The notes: generated by a model not told the origin, from the letters alone. Positions 1-11,400 are shown, counted from the stretch's first letter. The stretch is 64,000 nt of DNA from Megaleporinus macrocephalus (GCA_021613375.1 CM038716.1:9302766-9366765); one strand, 5' to 3'. Translations and numbers: made by a program.

Positions 1-155
1 GCCCCGCCCCAGACTACACCAAACCCCTCACAGGGGAAACAAAACACATATTTTACACACTGTACAGTAACAACACATAACATTCTAATGTCAAGTGTAC
101 ACACACACATAGATCATGATCTCTCACCAAATTTGTTTCTCTTTTATCTTTACAG
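1..155. other. putative intron sequence upstream of candidate exon
   Basis: Non-repetitive A/C-rich DNA with short CA runs. It ends in a pyrimidine-rich tract and ttacag, which would serve as the 3' splice site of the exon that follows. No other coding signal is visible. Confidence 0.35.
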
Positions 156-258
156 AACCTGTACGGTTCTGTCCCTACATCCGTGGATCCGTCCGAATCG
201 CATAAGAGGAGCACCTACTCCCGCCACCCTCCTCTAAAGGACCCTCAAAAGACTACAG
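156..258 (+). CDS. candidate internal protein-coding exon, gene unknown
   Basis: This is the only host coding candidate in the window. A pyrimidine-rich stretch ending in ttatctttacag lies directly before it, and the donor-like gtaggtaac lies directly after it. The 103-bp interval is open in one frame only: 34 codons with no stop, while the other two frames each contain a stop. That frame starts at a codon boundary and ends one base into a codon, so flanking intron phases would be 0 and 1. The predicted peptide begins NLYGSVPTSVDPSESHKRST and is rich in Ser, Thr, Pro, Lys and Arg, as in a disordered linker or cytoplasmic tail. I do not recognise the gene. No partner exon is evident in the following 63 kb, so the rest of the gene would lie outside or be separated by a very long intron. 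A chance open frame between splice-like signals is still possible. Confidence 0.42.
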
Positions 259-371
259 GTAGGTAACATTATTTTAAATCACGTGTACATGAGTCTGTTG
301 GGAGTCTTGGGGCTGGTGATGGCATGTAATCACACTCCACTTGTTTTTCAATGGTCTTGCATTTAATTATA

Positions 372-1144
372 CTACATAATAGGGCTGTGTATTGGCAAGT
401 ACCTGGCAATAGGATACATATCATGATATAGGGATCACGGTATTGTGATATATTGCAATATTGGAAACAATGTAATTGTAATGAATCCGGAGGCCGGAGT
501 TGCGGATACAATTGCAGGTTGGTTTTATTTACACTCAAGACTAATATCAAACAAAAATCCAAAGTAACACATCACCACAGCGACACAGGATCGACAAAGA
601 CAGACCAAGACAAGGAGCAAACAAAGGGTATAAATGGAGACACTAAACTAGGGACACCTGGTGAACAGGAGGAGACATAACACAGAGCAGCTGAGGGGTG
701 GAGACAGAAGGGCGGAGACAGAAGGGCGGAGACAAGGACCAAATGACAAAAACAAACAGAACCACATGGCACTGAAAGGACAATAAAAACAAAAACAGAC
801 AGGCACGAAACAGGGCAGACTGTGACAGTAATATATACTGATATTTTAAATTATACCATAAAAACACACCACTATATGTACAGTATTTCAAGTGCTGGCA
901 ATAGCATTGCGCCCTTGTGCTGCTTGTTAATGTTGGAGTGGAGCTGAAAATGGATTACAACACTGCCATCTAGGGGTCAGAGGTTTAAACACAACACACA
1001 ATGATTCACTGTTTGCCAGGAATCTGTGTATGTAAACTGTTCATTAATAAGTGATACCGTGTTTGTGAGAACTAATACAGTAGCACTAAACATAATATTG
1101 CGATATTTGATATTTCAATATTTTCTTACACCCCTACTACATAA
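372..1144. mobile_element. complete non-autonomous hAT element (757 bp) with 8-bp target duplication
   Basis: The element occupies 380-1136. Its ends are imperfect inverted repeats: TAGGGCTGTGTATTGG on the left and, on the opposite strand, TAGGGGTGTAAG on the right. Both ends carry internal ATATTG/CGATAT-type motifs. It is bracketed by a perfect 8-bp direct repeat, CTACATAA, at 372-379 and 1137-1144. An 8-bp duplication with TAGGG-type termini is the hAT superfamily signature. The interior codes for no transposase. It contains a short GGGCGGAGACAGAA duplication near 700-735. Confidence 0.85.
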
Positions 1145-1373
1145 TGAGGTAAAATCAGATACGTTTATTTTGTGTTTACAGACACAAAATAAACCTCTTC
1201 CATGTTTTCTGTGGGTGTGTTTCAGAGCTGAGAGCTGTTTTTAGGAACAGATTTATGTTTGGTGACAATCCAATACCAGCATTTATTAGCAGTGTTAGCC
1301 TAGCCTAAACCAGATGAGCAGATCTGGTCAGATAGCAAACGTCTTAGCTCTCTGAATAGACACCTACTTGTAT

Positions 1374-1565
1374 CTACACTGGATTTTGAGCTGTACTGAC
1401 CATATAGGAGCACTTTGTAGTTCTACAATTACAGACTGTAGTCCATCTGTTTCTCTGTATACTATATAGCAGGCACTTAGAGCAGGTCTTATTTGGGTGG
1501 TGGGTCATTCTCAGCACTGCAGTGTCACTGATGTGGTGGTGAAGTGTTAGCGTGTGCTGCTCCGG
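1374..1565. mobile_element. fragment of abundant otophysan-type MITE
   Basis: The stretch resembles 4185-4512, 12239-12400 and 14972-15262: shared blocks include actttgtag, tgtagtccatctgtttctctgta and gggtggtgggtcattctcagcac. Neither end is preserved. The family is one I remember as having a terminus like TACACTGATCAGCC and being very common in characiform and catfish genomes; that identification comes from memory. Confidence 0.7.
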
Positions 1566-2280
1566 TACGCGTTTCATAACAGACCAATTAAAGAAGCAGT
1601 GCGTTAGGTCGAAAGGTCATCACTTGTGAGTGCCCAGGCTCCACCACATCTAAGCTTTTAGCTGAGACCGAGCAGTAACAGTTGCACTGTTTTTTAAAGC
1701 CACACATCTTCTGTGTCAGTCATTCCAGCACTTTGTGCTCCATGTGGGAGGATTTCCACAGAGCAAATCAAACTTTAATGGGCCATTCACAATCAATTCA
1801 CTCCCTGTCTGTCCTGCCGCTCTTTTGTGATCATCTCTTACCTCCTTTTTTGTCCCAGACCGCATAAAGTGTCTCTAATTGAGGCGGTCTGGGCCATTAG
1901 CAGGATTAGGATCGGGACGGAGCATTTGACACAGTCGCCGTTTTGTCTCGCTCTGCTCAAGGCTTTTCTTTTCTTTCCTTTTTTTGCTTTCCGCTCATCT
2001 CTCATGGAGTCATCCTCATTAGCGCTACAGCGTCTGGCTCAACCAGCACTCTGGTCAGACGCAACTGCGACCCTTCAATTAGAGACCTGACAGTATGGAA
2101 ACTGCAGTCTGATTCCCATAGCAACATCTCTTTCTCCCTTTCTGTGTCTGTATCTCTGTTTCGGAGCTAAAACCATTAAACTTAGCAGGAATGCACGTCT
2201 GTAGGAGAACAGAGCACCTGCGCAAAGTCCCATCACATACATAGTTTCAAGGTTCGCTGAGAACGCCAAAATCTGCCATA
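1566..2280. other. unique sequence, conserved-element-like
   Basis: No repeat or convincing gene is visible. The stretch around 1740-2110 has mixed composition with several TAATT/CAATTA cores (for example ctctaattgagg and cttcaattagag), the look of vertebrate conserved non-coding DNA. Open frames of 60-90 codons here overlap each other and have no splice or family support. Confidence 0.3.
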
Positions 2281-3831
2281 ATGGACACGCCAGACACCCC
2301 TCTCTCGCACCAGACACCCCTCTCTCGCACCAGACACCCCTCTCTCGCACCACACAAACCAGACACCCCTCTCTCGCACCATACACACCAGACACCCCTC
2401 TCTCGCACCACACAAACCAGACACCCCTCTCTTGCACCATACAAACCAGACACCCCTCTCTCGCACCACACAAACCAGACACCCCTCTCTCGCACCATAC
2501 ACACCAGACATTTCTCTCTCACGCCAGACACACCAGACATCTCTCTCTCGCACCAGACACCCCTCCTCTTGCACCAGAAACCCTTCTCTTGCACCATACA
2601 CACTAGACACCTCCCAGACAAACCCTCTCTCGCACCAGACAACCCTCTCTCGCACCAGACAACCCTCTCTTGCACCAGACAACCCTCTCTCGCACCAGAC
2701 AACCCTCTCTTGCACCAGACACCTCTCTCTCGCACCAGACAAAAGTCTTTTGCACCAGACATCTCTCTCTCGCACCAGACACCCCTCTCTTACACCATAC
2801 ACACCAGACACCCCTCTCTCCATACACACCACCATACACACCAGACACCCCTCTCTCGCACCATACACACCAGACATTTCTTTCTCGCGCCAGACACACC
2901 AGACATCTCTCTCTCGCACCAGACACCCCTCCTCTTGCACCAGAAACCCCTCTCTTGCACCATACACACTAGACACCTCCCAGACAAACCCTCTCTCGCA
3001 CCAGACAACCCTCTCTCGCACCAGACACCTCTCTCTCGCACCAGACAAAAGTCTTTTGCACCAGACATCTCTCTCTCGCACCAGACACCCCTCTCTCACA
3101 CCATACACACCAGACACCCCTCTCTCGCACCATACACACCAGACACCCCTCTCTCGCACCATACATACCAGACATCTCTCTCTCGCACCATTCACACTAG
3201 ACATCTCTCTCTCGCACCAGACACCCCTCCTCTTGCACCAGAAACCCCTCTCTTGCACCATACACACTAGACACCTCCCAGACAAACCCTCTCTCGCACC
3301 AGACAACCCTCTCTCGCACCAGACACCTCTCTCTCGCACCATACACACCAGACACCCCTCTCTCGCACCATACATACCAGACATCTCTCTCTCGCACCAG
3401 ACACCCTTCTCTCGCACCATACATACCAGACATCTCTCTCTCGCACCAGACACCCTTCTTTCGCACCATACATACCAGACATCTCTCTCTCGCACCATAC
3501 ACACCAGACACCCCTCTCTCGCACCATACATACCAGACATCTCTCTCTCGCACCAGACACCCTTCTCTCGCACCATACATACCAGACATCTCTCTCTCGC
3601 ACCAGACACCCTTCTTTCGCACCATACATACCAGACATCTCTCTAGCACCATTCACACTAGACACCTCTCTCTTGCACCAGACATCCCTGTCTTGTACCA
3701 TACACACCAGACACCTCTCTCTCGCACCAAACCTCTTGCACCAGAAAACCCTCTCTCGCACCAGACACCCCTTTCTCGCAACAAACACACCAGACACACC
3801 TCTCTCTTGCACCAGACACCCCTATACGGAC
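2281..3831. repeat. minisatellite of mixed 20-bp and 29-bp units
   Basis: The array is built on a 20-bp unit, accagacacccctctctcgc, and a 29-bp form that inserts atacacacc. A larger block, with the markers cctcctcttgcaccagaaa and ctcccagacaaaccctctc, recurs near 2569, 2928 and 3225, so there is a higher-order structure of about 300-360 bp. C/T-versus-A/C composition leaves frames open on both strands for hundreds of codons (such as 3609 down to 2233 and 2432 up to 3646). These are repeat translations, not genes. Confidence 0.95.
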
Positions 3832-4184
3832 GGGCAGAAGCAATACCACTGCAGACCGTGGGGGCAATGCAAGACACAAGCACTTCCATACGAACACAAG
3901 GAAGAAGAAACGTAGGAGCTTTTTGAAGATGGGTTGCAAGTTGGTTAGAAATTTTAAACATGATGTAGCTTCGCCACAGTGCAGAGACAAACAGTCGTTT
4001 TTTTGTTGTTTTTGAAGTAAATACAGAACTATGAGCTTATCCACCGCCGCCATATTTGATTTACTCCATACTGCCCTCTACTGAAAAAGTGTTGCTCAAC
4101 AACCACGTCAGGTTTTCACTGATGCAACCACCTTGATAACACAGCAACAACACAGCAACACCTAGCAAACATTTGGGACAGTTA
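3832..4184. other. unassigned sequence between minisatellite and MITE
   Basis: Non-tandem DNA with no convincing gene. It may be remnants of old interspersed repeats; I could not assign a family. Confidence 0.3.
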
Positions 4185-4512
4185 CAATCTGTAGTCCATC
4201 TGTTTCTCTGTAAATCTTGTTACCCTGTTCTTTAATGGTCAGGACCCCCACAGGACCACCACAGAGCAGTTATTATTTGAGTGGTGGATCATTCTCTGTA
4301 CTTAGTGTTAGTGTGTGTTGGTGTGAGTGAATCAGACACAGTAGTGCTGCTGGAGTGTTTAAACACCTCACTGCTGGACTTATAGTCCACCAACCAAAAC
4401 TATCTAGACAGCATCATCCTGTGACCACTGATGGACTAAAGAAGCACAAACTATGGACAAGCAGATGAGCTATTCCCTCTGACTTTACACGTACAAGGTA
4501 GACCAGCACTGG
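4185..4512. mobile_element. MITE fragment, same family as at 14972
   Basis: It has the family's internal order: tgtagtccatctgtttctctgta, then aggacccccacaggaccacc, then gagtgaatcagacacagtag, then ccaccaaccaaaa, then gactttacacgtacaaggt. This copy retains the central part lost from other copies in the window. Terminal repeats are missing. Confidence 0.72.
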
Positions 4513-4569
4513 GGTTCCTAAGAAAATCCATCTCCAACAACTTGTACAGAACACATCAGAAAAAAGAGC

Positions 4570-4772
4570 TCATAATAACAGCATTGGTGATGATAAAGGA
4601 ATGAAGGGATGAAGGAACAGTGTTGGTGATGATAAAGGAATGAAGGGATGAAGGAACAGTGTTGGAGATGATAAAGGAATGAAGGAACAGTGTTGGTGAT
4701 GATAAAGGAATGAAGGGATGAAGGAACAGTGTTGGTGATAAAGAAATGAAGGGATGAAGGAACAGTGTCCCA
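4570..4772. repeat. short 39-bp minisatellite (about 5 units)
   Basis: Units follow gatgataaaggaatgaaggg / atgaaggaacagtgttggt, the same 39-bp sequence and strand as the big array at 19841-23180. Two units are shortened by deletions. It is a third, small locus of that family, just downstream of a MITE fragment. Confidence 0.92.
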
Positions 4773-5480
4773 AGATTATGACCGCCCAGTTTTCATGTAG
4801 AGAAGAGAAACATGGTGAAATATATCAGACACTTAATGAAACCTTACTCACCATGTTTACTTAGTACAGGTTTACTGTTCACCTAAAAAAACAGTTTGTT
4901 GGGGTTTATTTCTTTTTTCTCCACTTTTTGCCAGTGTCTCGGAAGGTTATAGCACATTGCAGGTCTGATCCCATTTTTTAAATAGCTGTAGTTTCAGCTC
5001 TGATAATTAAGACAGAAGATGATGTTCAAGATAGACAATGTCTATAAAATAAAATTTCTCTCCATGTTTTTAAGGATATCTATTGTCCTCCTCAATCCTG
5101 TTCCACAACCAATTTCAAGCATTGCGTAAGTGCTGTTAGATGGCAGTGCTGCTGAAATAACTTCCTTTCAAATGTCATCCAGAGGAGGGAAAAGGGGCAA
5201 AGGAGGGGGAGCCTTGGAGCTATTTTAGCGTCAATGCTCCATTGTGCAGGAGGAATCACTACAGAGAGTAAGCGAGCGAGAGAAAGAGAGAGAGTGCTTT
5301 TATTTCATTCAGGATTTCATTTCTTGTCAATATCCATGAAATGGATGTGAGTGTGATTTGAGGGTGAATTGTGCTGTACAAACTTGAAAAGACATTTCGG
5401 CAGAAGCACAATCCGCTGGGCTGGAGCACACTTTACAGTAAAGCCTTAGATTCATGGTGGCCTGCTAGCCTGAGCTAGTA
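4773..5480. other. unique intergenic sequence
   Basis: No gene, splice-supported exon or recognisable repeat. A purine tract (gcgagcgagagaaagagagag) lies near 5270-5295. Confidence 0.3.
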
Positions 5481-6560
5481 TTAGACCTATCATTTTAATC
5501 CAAACTCAATATACCTTCAGAATATTTTGCCTGAGGTTTGACCAAATCAACAGCGCCAAATTTAGAATGCAACACAAAAGTGCCCAAAATTGTCCCATTG
5601 ATTAAAGTCTAATATAATTTTGTCTGAACCAGGCCTAAAAGAAGTCAATTCAAACTGTACCCTGAGGATATTCTATCTGAACCAAACAGCGCTCTGACAA
5701 AATTTTGTCCAAATCAATTGGTAGCCCAAGAAAACCTAACCGCACCCTTCCAGAATCAGAATTGTGTTCACACCCAACTGTACCGCGACCAAATTCCAAC
5801 CACACCCTGTAGCCAGACAAACCGGTCTAAATTTGACTATATGCTGATAAAATTATGTCCAGGCCCAGCTGTAACCTGCCAACAATGTCTGAACCAAACT
5901 ATAGCCCAAAAAGATTGTCAGTTCACAAAAGTAGCTCAATAAACGTCTGCCTGTACTCAAAGGTAGCATTCCAAAATCTTTCCAAAAAAGTGTAACTTAA
6001 CAAAAATTCTGTCTGAATTCAACTGCAACGTGACAAAGTTACAACTATAGCCTTATACAATTCTGTTCAAACCCAATTCTAGCCAGCCAAAACATTCTGA
6101 ACCGAACTGTAGCCCAAAACACAAGGTCAGATCTCAAAAATAGCTCAATAAAATTCTGCCTATACTCTCTAGCCTGCCAAAATTGCCAGAAACCAACATA
6201 TTGTTACCCAATAAAATTGTTAAATCCAATTGTAGCCCGATGCAATTCTATCTAATCCAACTTTAGCTTGACAGAATTCTGCCAGAATCTGACAAAATTG
6301 CCAGAACCTGACCATAGCCTAACAAATTTCGGTCTGATTCCAACTTTAACTAAAATTATATCAACTCCTGACTGTAGTCCAAAAACGCCAGAAATATCTG
6401 AATCCAAGTATAGCACAATAAAATTGCCAGAAACCAACAGTAGTCCAACAAAAGTGTCTTAAAACTCAACGGTAAAACAATAAAATTCAGTTAGAACTCA
6501 CCTGTAAATGGATAAAATTTAGTTAGCCCAGTACAAATTCTGCCAGAACTAGGTCTGTAT
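5481..6560. repeat. old, highly degenerate tandem array
   Basis: Phrases such as aactgtagcccaa, aaaattctgtctgaacc and ccagaacctgacc recur every 30-40 bp throughout, with many substitutions and indels. I read this as an ancient minisatellite of about 35 bp (consensus close to actgtagcccaacaaaatt plus ctgtctgaaccca). A similar texture returns at 7770-8070 and 9920-10030. The 74-codon frame at 5718-5942 is inside this repeat and is not a gene. Confidence 0.65.
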
Positions 6561-6763
6561 AATATTTTATAGGTAAAATAAAATCACACTCTTCATTGCA
6601 GATTTTTCCATTAAGTTCATGAGTGTTTAAAAACATTTTACATGAATAATAACATTAATCTGCTGAAGACTACATAACCCATCATTTTAATTGGCTGCAA
6701 ACATGCATTTAGAAGCTTGATCAACTGTGTGTTTATAGCAGCTAATGAGCTAAGAGCGCTCCC

Positions 6764-6818
6764 GTTCCACCTTAAATGATGCAGCAGTTACTGGTGTCTG
6801 TATAATTTAAGGTGGAAC
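6764..6818. repeat. perfect 14-bp inverted repeat (hairpin)
   Basis: GTTCCACCTTAAAT at 6764-6777 is the exact reverse complement of ATTTAAGGTGGAAC at 6805-6818, with a 27-base spacer. It probably comes from termini of a small inverted-repeat element. Confidence 0.8.
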
Positions 6819-7092
6819 AGGAAAACCTGAACAAGACATTTGTGGATGGCAAAGCCGGTGTTAAATCGACTCCACTGAAAAAACAAACAAATACTAGGCA
6901 CACAAAGCCATAGAGAACCAATCTCCAAAGAAATGTGACTACAACAACACATTAACTGGTGGAGGACTGGTGACTGCTGTCCCAAATACTTGAGCAAACC
7001 AGAGCAGTATTCAACAGTCACACCAGGGCACGGACTGCAGAGTTCCTATAAAATGTACCACAAGAATTTGCAGTTTAATAGTTATACAATGT

Positions 7093-7666
7093 ATTTTAAT
7101 TAGAGATGGACCGATCAGCGTTTTTGAGGTCCATTCCGATCGCCGATCACCTTCTAGCGCAATCGGCCGATAGCCGATACTGATTGAATACGGGGCTATA
7201 TGCCACAGCAGGGCTACGTATTATTAGAGCAAGCAAGTCATGAAACATGGTCTAAACTGGTTTATTACCATTTTTAACGAGCTCATGTGAAACAGTATAA
7301 TATTTTTAACTAAATTAGAAGTTGGTCTATGTGGGTGTAAACTGCTTGATAAGCTCCGGAAGAGCCACATCTGAAAATTATCTCTACTAGGAACAGCAGA
7401 GCGTGGATCCAGGTGGAATATGCGGTGAACGCTTAACCTGTTCTCACAAGGCCGCTGCTTTAGTCAGTCTGACAGAAATGAAACGGTATGTATTTCCACC
7501 TAGCGGTTCAGGTAGGAATTGCAGGGGAGGTTTCACACAGGGCTCCTCTTCGTGGATGAAACGCTAGCTGGAAATACATATCGGCCAATCGCCCGTTCAC
7601 ATATTTTGATTAAAAATCGCCCGATACCAATACATGGCAGATAGATCCTTCTATCTCTATTTTAAC
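7093..7666. mobile_element. non-autonomous hAT element (about 558 bp)
   Basis: It starts TAGAGATGGACCGATC at 7101 and ends in CTATCTCT(A) near 7658, the inverted form of the same terminus. The flanks ATTTTAAT and ATTTTAAC match at 7 of 8 positions, as expected for an 8-bp hAT duplication after one mutation. The right part (about 7440-7590) is homologous, in inverted orientation, to 16930-17065 inside another copy of the family. No transposase is encoded. Confidence 0.75.
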
Positions 7667-8364
7667 CCAATAAATGTATTTAACACTGTGATATTGTATA
7701 GTCAGTTAAGTATCGTGATATTGTATCATGGGGCCTTTCCCACCTCTAACCGGTAACCGGACAAAACACTGAACCCGACTTTGTCCACACATGAATGTAG
7801 CCCAACAACGTACTTTGTAATTCCATCTGTATCTCACCAAATTTCTACACTTGTATTATATTAACATTTCTTCTAAAACCGACCACATGTAAAAGTTACG
7901 TCCGACCATGACTGTACCCTGGTAAATTCCTGTAGCCCATCAAAATACTTTTTAAAATCACCTGCACCCTCTTTAAATTTAACCTGAGACCACTCACTAC
8001 CAATCAAAACTGTACACAAATAAATTTCTGATGATGCTGGTGAAATAAATGGACAAATTCTTAGTTAATACAGCAGTGCAGGCCAAAATTCACTGAAGGT
8101 GTGAATTTATCCCAAGCTGAGTCTGTGTCCATCTATGATGTCTGTTATGCCACCACTAAAAGCAAGACGGGAGAACACTGAAGTGCAAGACTATTTTTTG
8201 AGCAGGGACATCATGAACATATCTGTAATTCCAAACAGTGATTTTAAGAAGCATTCCATCCTACAAAGCATCTCCTATTTTCACATTAACTTAATCACAA
8301 GCCCTTCTGACAGTCTTTTTTTCCTCACTCTCTTAAAAATCTACTGCTCACACGTATGTCCCAT

Positions 8365-8414
<50 letters not shown>

Positions 8415-8684
8415 AAAGCCTCTTCAGGCTGTAATTGTGCTGTATTGTGATGGTTCGTGACCGTGTAGGTGGGAGAGGAGAGAGAACATCACCCAGTGAC
8501 TCATCGTGAAGTAGGTCCGCTGGGTTTCCATCGTGGGAAGATCTTGCTTTCGCTATACACTCATGTGTTGCTGAGTTGAAGAAATAGTTTGGTAGAAAAC
8601 CAACCTCAATGGACTTAACAAGCATCTCAAGCTTACATAAACCAATTAACATCATGCAAACTGCATGCTTACATTAATCATTTG
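7667..8684. repeat. continuation of degenerate array, plus unique DNA
   Basis: From about 7770 to 8070 the sequence again reads as decayed copies of the tgtagcccaa / aaaattt / ctgaacc array, so the hAT element before it split the array. From 8090 to 8684 it is unique apart from a (CA)n tract at 8368-8412. No convincing gene is present. Confidence 0.45.
8368..8412. repeat. (CA)n microsatellite
   Basis: A pure CA dinucleotide run of about 22 units. Confidence 0.95.
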
Positions 8685-9575
8685 CCTCAAACTAGAGATA
8701 GACCGATATGGGTTTTTCTATAGCCGATGCCGATGTTTAGACGTCAGGGTCAGCAGATGGACAATAAATGCTACATTTTTTGGCTGATATCTAGACGTTT
8801 TCTGCTTTATTTGCTGCTAAAATTTCACACTAGTAATAACAAGAAGTGGATGCACAACATTTCTGAACTTAACATAATTTATCATATACGTATATTTATA
8901 TCTGCCCCCCCAAAAAACAGTGAGACCACATTACTGCTGAAAGAGTGTAACATACATCTCTTCATACCCAAAACTAACCAGTTATTAAGAAGTGCATTAA
9001 AAAATTATTCCACAGAGCAGACATGTTTGCTGCAGTTACAGAGAGTGTCTCACTGCACGCTCTGGTTTTTATCGTATTGCAGTAAAATTGCATGACTCGA
9101 GAGAGAGAAATAAAAACAGCATGCAAGAGAGAGACACTGATATGCTGTAATGGTTGTTAACACAGCGGCTCTGTTCTGTTTTCTTTAGTCTCGAGTGCTG
9201 GAAGCTGAGTAATATCTGGGAAGCTCTGGCTGCTCCGGAGAGACTCTCTGTGTAACAGTAACGTGTTAATGTGTGTATTACACTAGAGCAGTTAGCTTTA
9301 GCCCCGGAGCTAAGAAGTAAAACATCCATTTTGCTTCACGTCTATGGCGGGACTAGAAACACTTAACCGCGTCACTAAAATCATCATTGTTCACTATAAA
9401 TTATTCATTTTCACTTATTGGCTGAACAGTTCCAAAGATTGGCAGCACGTTCCACCGTACCAATAACACGGGGCTGCCCGCGGACGTGCCTAACTTTGAA
9501 TCAGCGCTGCGAAACGCTGTAAAAATAAGGCAAATATAAGGCCAACTGATATATCAGGCGATCTCTACCTCAAAC
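8685..9575. mobile_element. complete non-autonomous hAT element (875 bp), perfect 8-bp duplication
   Basis: Left terminus TAGAGATAGACCGATATG at 8693; right terminus ...GATATATCAGGCGATCTCTA ending at 9567, its imperfect inverted repeat. The flanks are an exact 8-bp direct duplication, CCTCAAAC, at 8685-8692 and 9568-9575. This is diagnostic of hAT transposition. The 122-codon frame at 8727-9095 resembles no transposase I recognise. The element belongs to the same terminal-sequence group as 7101 and 16800. Confidence 0.88.
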
Positions 9576-10029
9576 CACATCAACTTATGCCAAAAATATG
9601 CTTATGTGGATCCTGACACTGAATGACATATTGTTATTTGTAAAAATGGAAAAAAGTATGGACTTTTCTTTACTGGTTACTGTTTTTAAGCTGTGCAACA
9701 TGCTTTTATTCACTATTAAATTTTTTTTACAAACTATGCAAGTAAGCATTTTAATGTTATTTGGCAAGAATATCAGTGGAGTAGCCAGTGATTTCAACAA
9801 GGCAGCCAGCAAGCATCATCCCAGAGACACAGCAAGCATGACCACCATCAACTAGCCTACTTCACAGCAGCGAACCATTACAAAAATATCCCAATCAGAG
9901 GTAACCTTCTCCACTAACTGGACATTCTATATAAACCCAAAAGCAAAAACTGTAGCCTAAAACCAATACTGTCCAAACTTCACTTTATCCTCAGAAGGTT
10001 CAGAACCAGAAAACTTTATAGACTTTATA
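9576..10029. other. unique sequence with a remnant of the degenerate array
   Basis: From 9920 to 10015 phrases such as aactgtagcctaaaacc and actgtccaaac resemble the array at 5481-6560. The rest shows no gene. Open frames on both strands at 9585-9855 overlap and lack support. Confidence 0.35.
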
Positions 10030-10246
10030 TACTCCACACAGAACGTTCCGGAAATCTCATATGTGGGTCCTAACACAATTTCAGCCCAGATTTAAAGTCC
10101 TGGCTGGACAACCAAGTGCTCACTTCTCTCACTAAACAAGGGAAAATGTGAAGGAACACAAGAGGAAAATAAAACTTTTAAGATGTGAAACTCAGTTAAC
10201 AAGACTAAACATTTTATTTCCCTTTTTTTATTATAAATAAGCACTT
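10030..10246 (+). repeat. 215-bp direct duplication, copy 1
   Basis: From actccacacagaacgtt to attataaataagcacttta it matches 11709-11934 in the same orientation, with scattered substitutions and small indels. It does not begin TG or end CA, so it is not a clear LTR. Confidence 0.8.
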
Positions 10247-10264
10247 TATGGACCTCTCTCTCTC

Positions 10265-10268
<4 letters not shown>

Positions 10269-10334
<66 letters not shown>
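10269..10334. repeat. (AT)n microsatellite
   Basis: Pure AT dinucleotide run, about 33 units, self-complementary. Confidence 0.95.
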
Positions 10335-10336
<2 letters not shown>

Positions 10337-11154
10337 ATACATTTCATTACCAGACCTTCTCCAGTAAAACTAATCCACTGTTAGCACTTTAAGCACATCT
10401 CTCAACAGCAAAAAGAAATTCTGATACTTTCATAACAAGCAATGACCTTTCCTGAAACAGTTTTCTAAGCATTAACATTTCCTTTTACCACGTAATGAAA
10501 TTTAGCATCGTTTCTCTTATTCTGGAGGCTATAAAACGACTAAATTCTCTCAATTTACTGCTTTAAAATCAAATTACTCTTTCAGAACATAGGACATCAA
10601 TCATCATTATTAAAACTCACAATCTCCACTCCGTTTGTATTATTTTAAAGAGAAGAAAGAGAGAAGACAGAGAAATGTAAGGTTACCTTTCTGAACTCAG
10701 TCGGCACCTTGTCTCTGACTGGAACCGGTTTTAACCGGCGGCACCTAAAAAAAACGTTCAACTGCACGTTTTTGGTTCAAACCCGATTAAAAGCAACAGT
10801 TTCAGAACATTTTATTGTTTTTATTCTCAAATTAGCGTTTATTTGAAAATACTTTGGTAATTTAATGCCAAGTTTTAACTGTAAAGAGCTAAAAGAGCGT
10901 TGGCTGAGGAAACCTAGCTCGCAAGCTAACGTTACCTCAGTAAACGGTTGAACTCACCGTGTATGATGTTTATAAAACAGTTTATCCGTCATTTACGGAC
11001 ATCGTCCCCGTTTCTGATAGCTCCCGTCCACATTTATAAGAGTTATAGTCTGTTTTTAAGCTCCTAATTCGCTATTTCTCCGTTTTCCGTTGCGGTTTGT
11101 TGGCAGACTCTCTGCAGCTGCTTCGTTTTAAAGCGCGAACACGGAAAGTTCTAG
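10335..11154. other. unique sequence, CpG content rising towards 11.1 kb
   Basis: No repeat is recognised. From about 10700 to 11150 CpG dinucleotides are clearly more frequent than in the surrounding A/T-rich DNA, for example ccggttttaaccggcggc and aaagcgcgaacacgg. On the minus strand a donor-like AAAG/GTAACC boundary lies at 10687/10686. This could be promoter-proximal DNA of a minus-strand transcript, or part of an old mobile element whose next portion is at 11155. I cannot decide. Confidence 0.3.
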
Positions 11155-11400
11155 AGCAGAGGTCACTAATAGGCGGATCGCGGACTCAAACCGATAATCT
11201 ATTGAGAATGGTTTAATTCTAACAGTGTTTATTTTGATCGGCGGAGCTTTTCTTGTCTTTACGGTATACGGGCGGCGCAGTAACCTCACAGACTAATCGC
11301 GTACGTAGTAAAATCACCAAACGCTCCTCAGCCAATCAGATCTGCGCAGATTCGAGCGCGCGGCGCGCACACAGGCCGGAAGCAGCAGTCGGAGAATAAA
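11155..11400. mobile_element. dispersed hAT-like element end, copy 1 (inverted copy at 42655-42905)
   Basis: It begins CAGAGGTCACTAATAGGCGG, a hAT-like terminus. Internal blocks ctttacggtatacgggc, ctcctcagccaatcagat and agcagcagtcggag recur in reverse orientation at 42655-42905. It is GC-rich and CpG-rich in the middle. No second terminus was found, so it is partial. Confidence 0.65.

Noticed and set aside
2233..3652. Overlapping 300-460-codon frames on both strands with SHQTPLSRT or REGCLVRERG repeats
   Set aside because: Repeat translations of the 20/29-bp minisatellite; all frames are open because of composition.
10335..11154. CpG-island promoter with a minus-strand first exon ending at 10687
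   Set aside because: Only a donor-like AAAG/GTAACC and moderate CpG content; a mobile-element origin is at least as likely.
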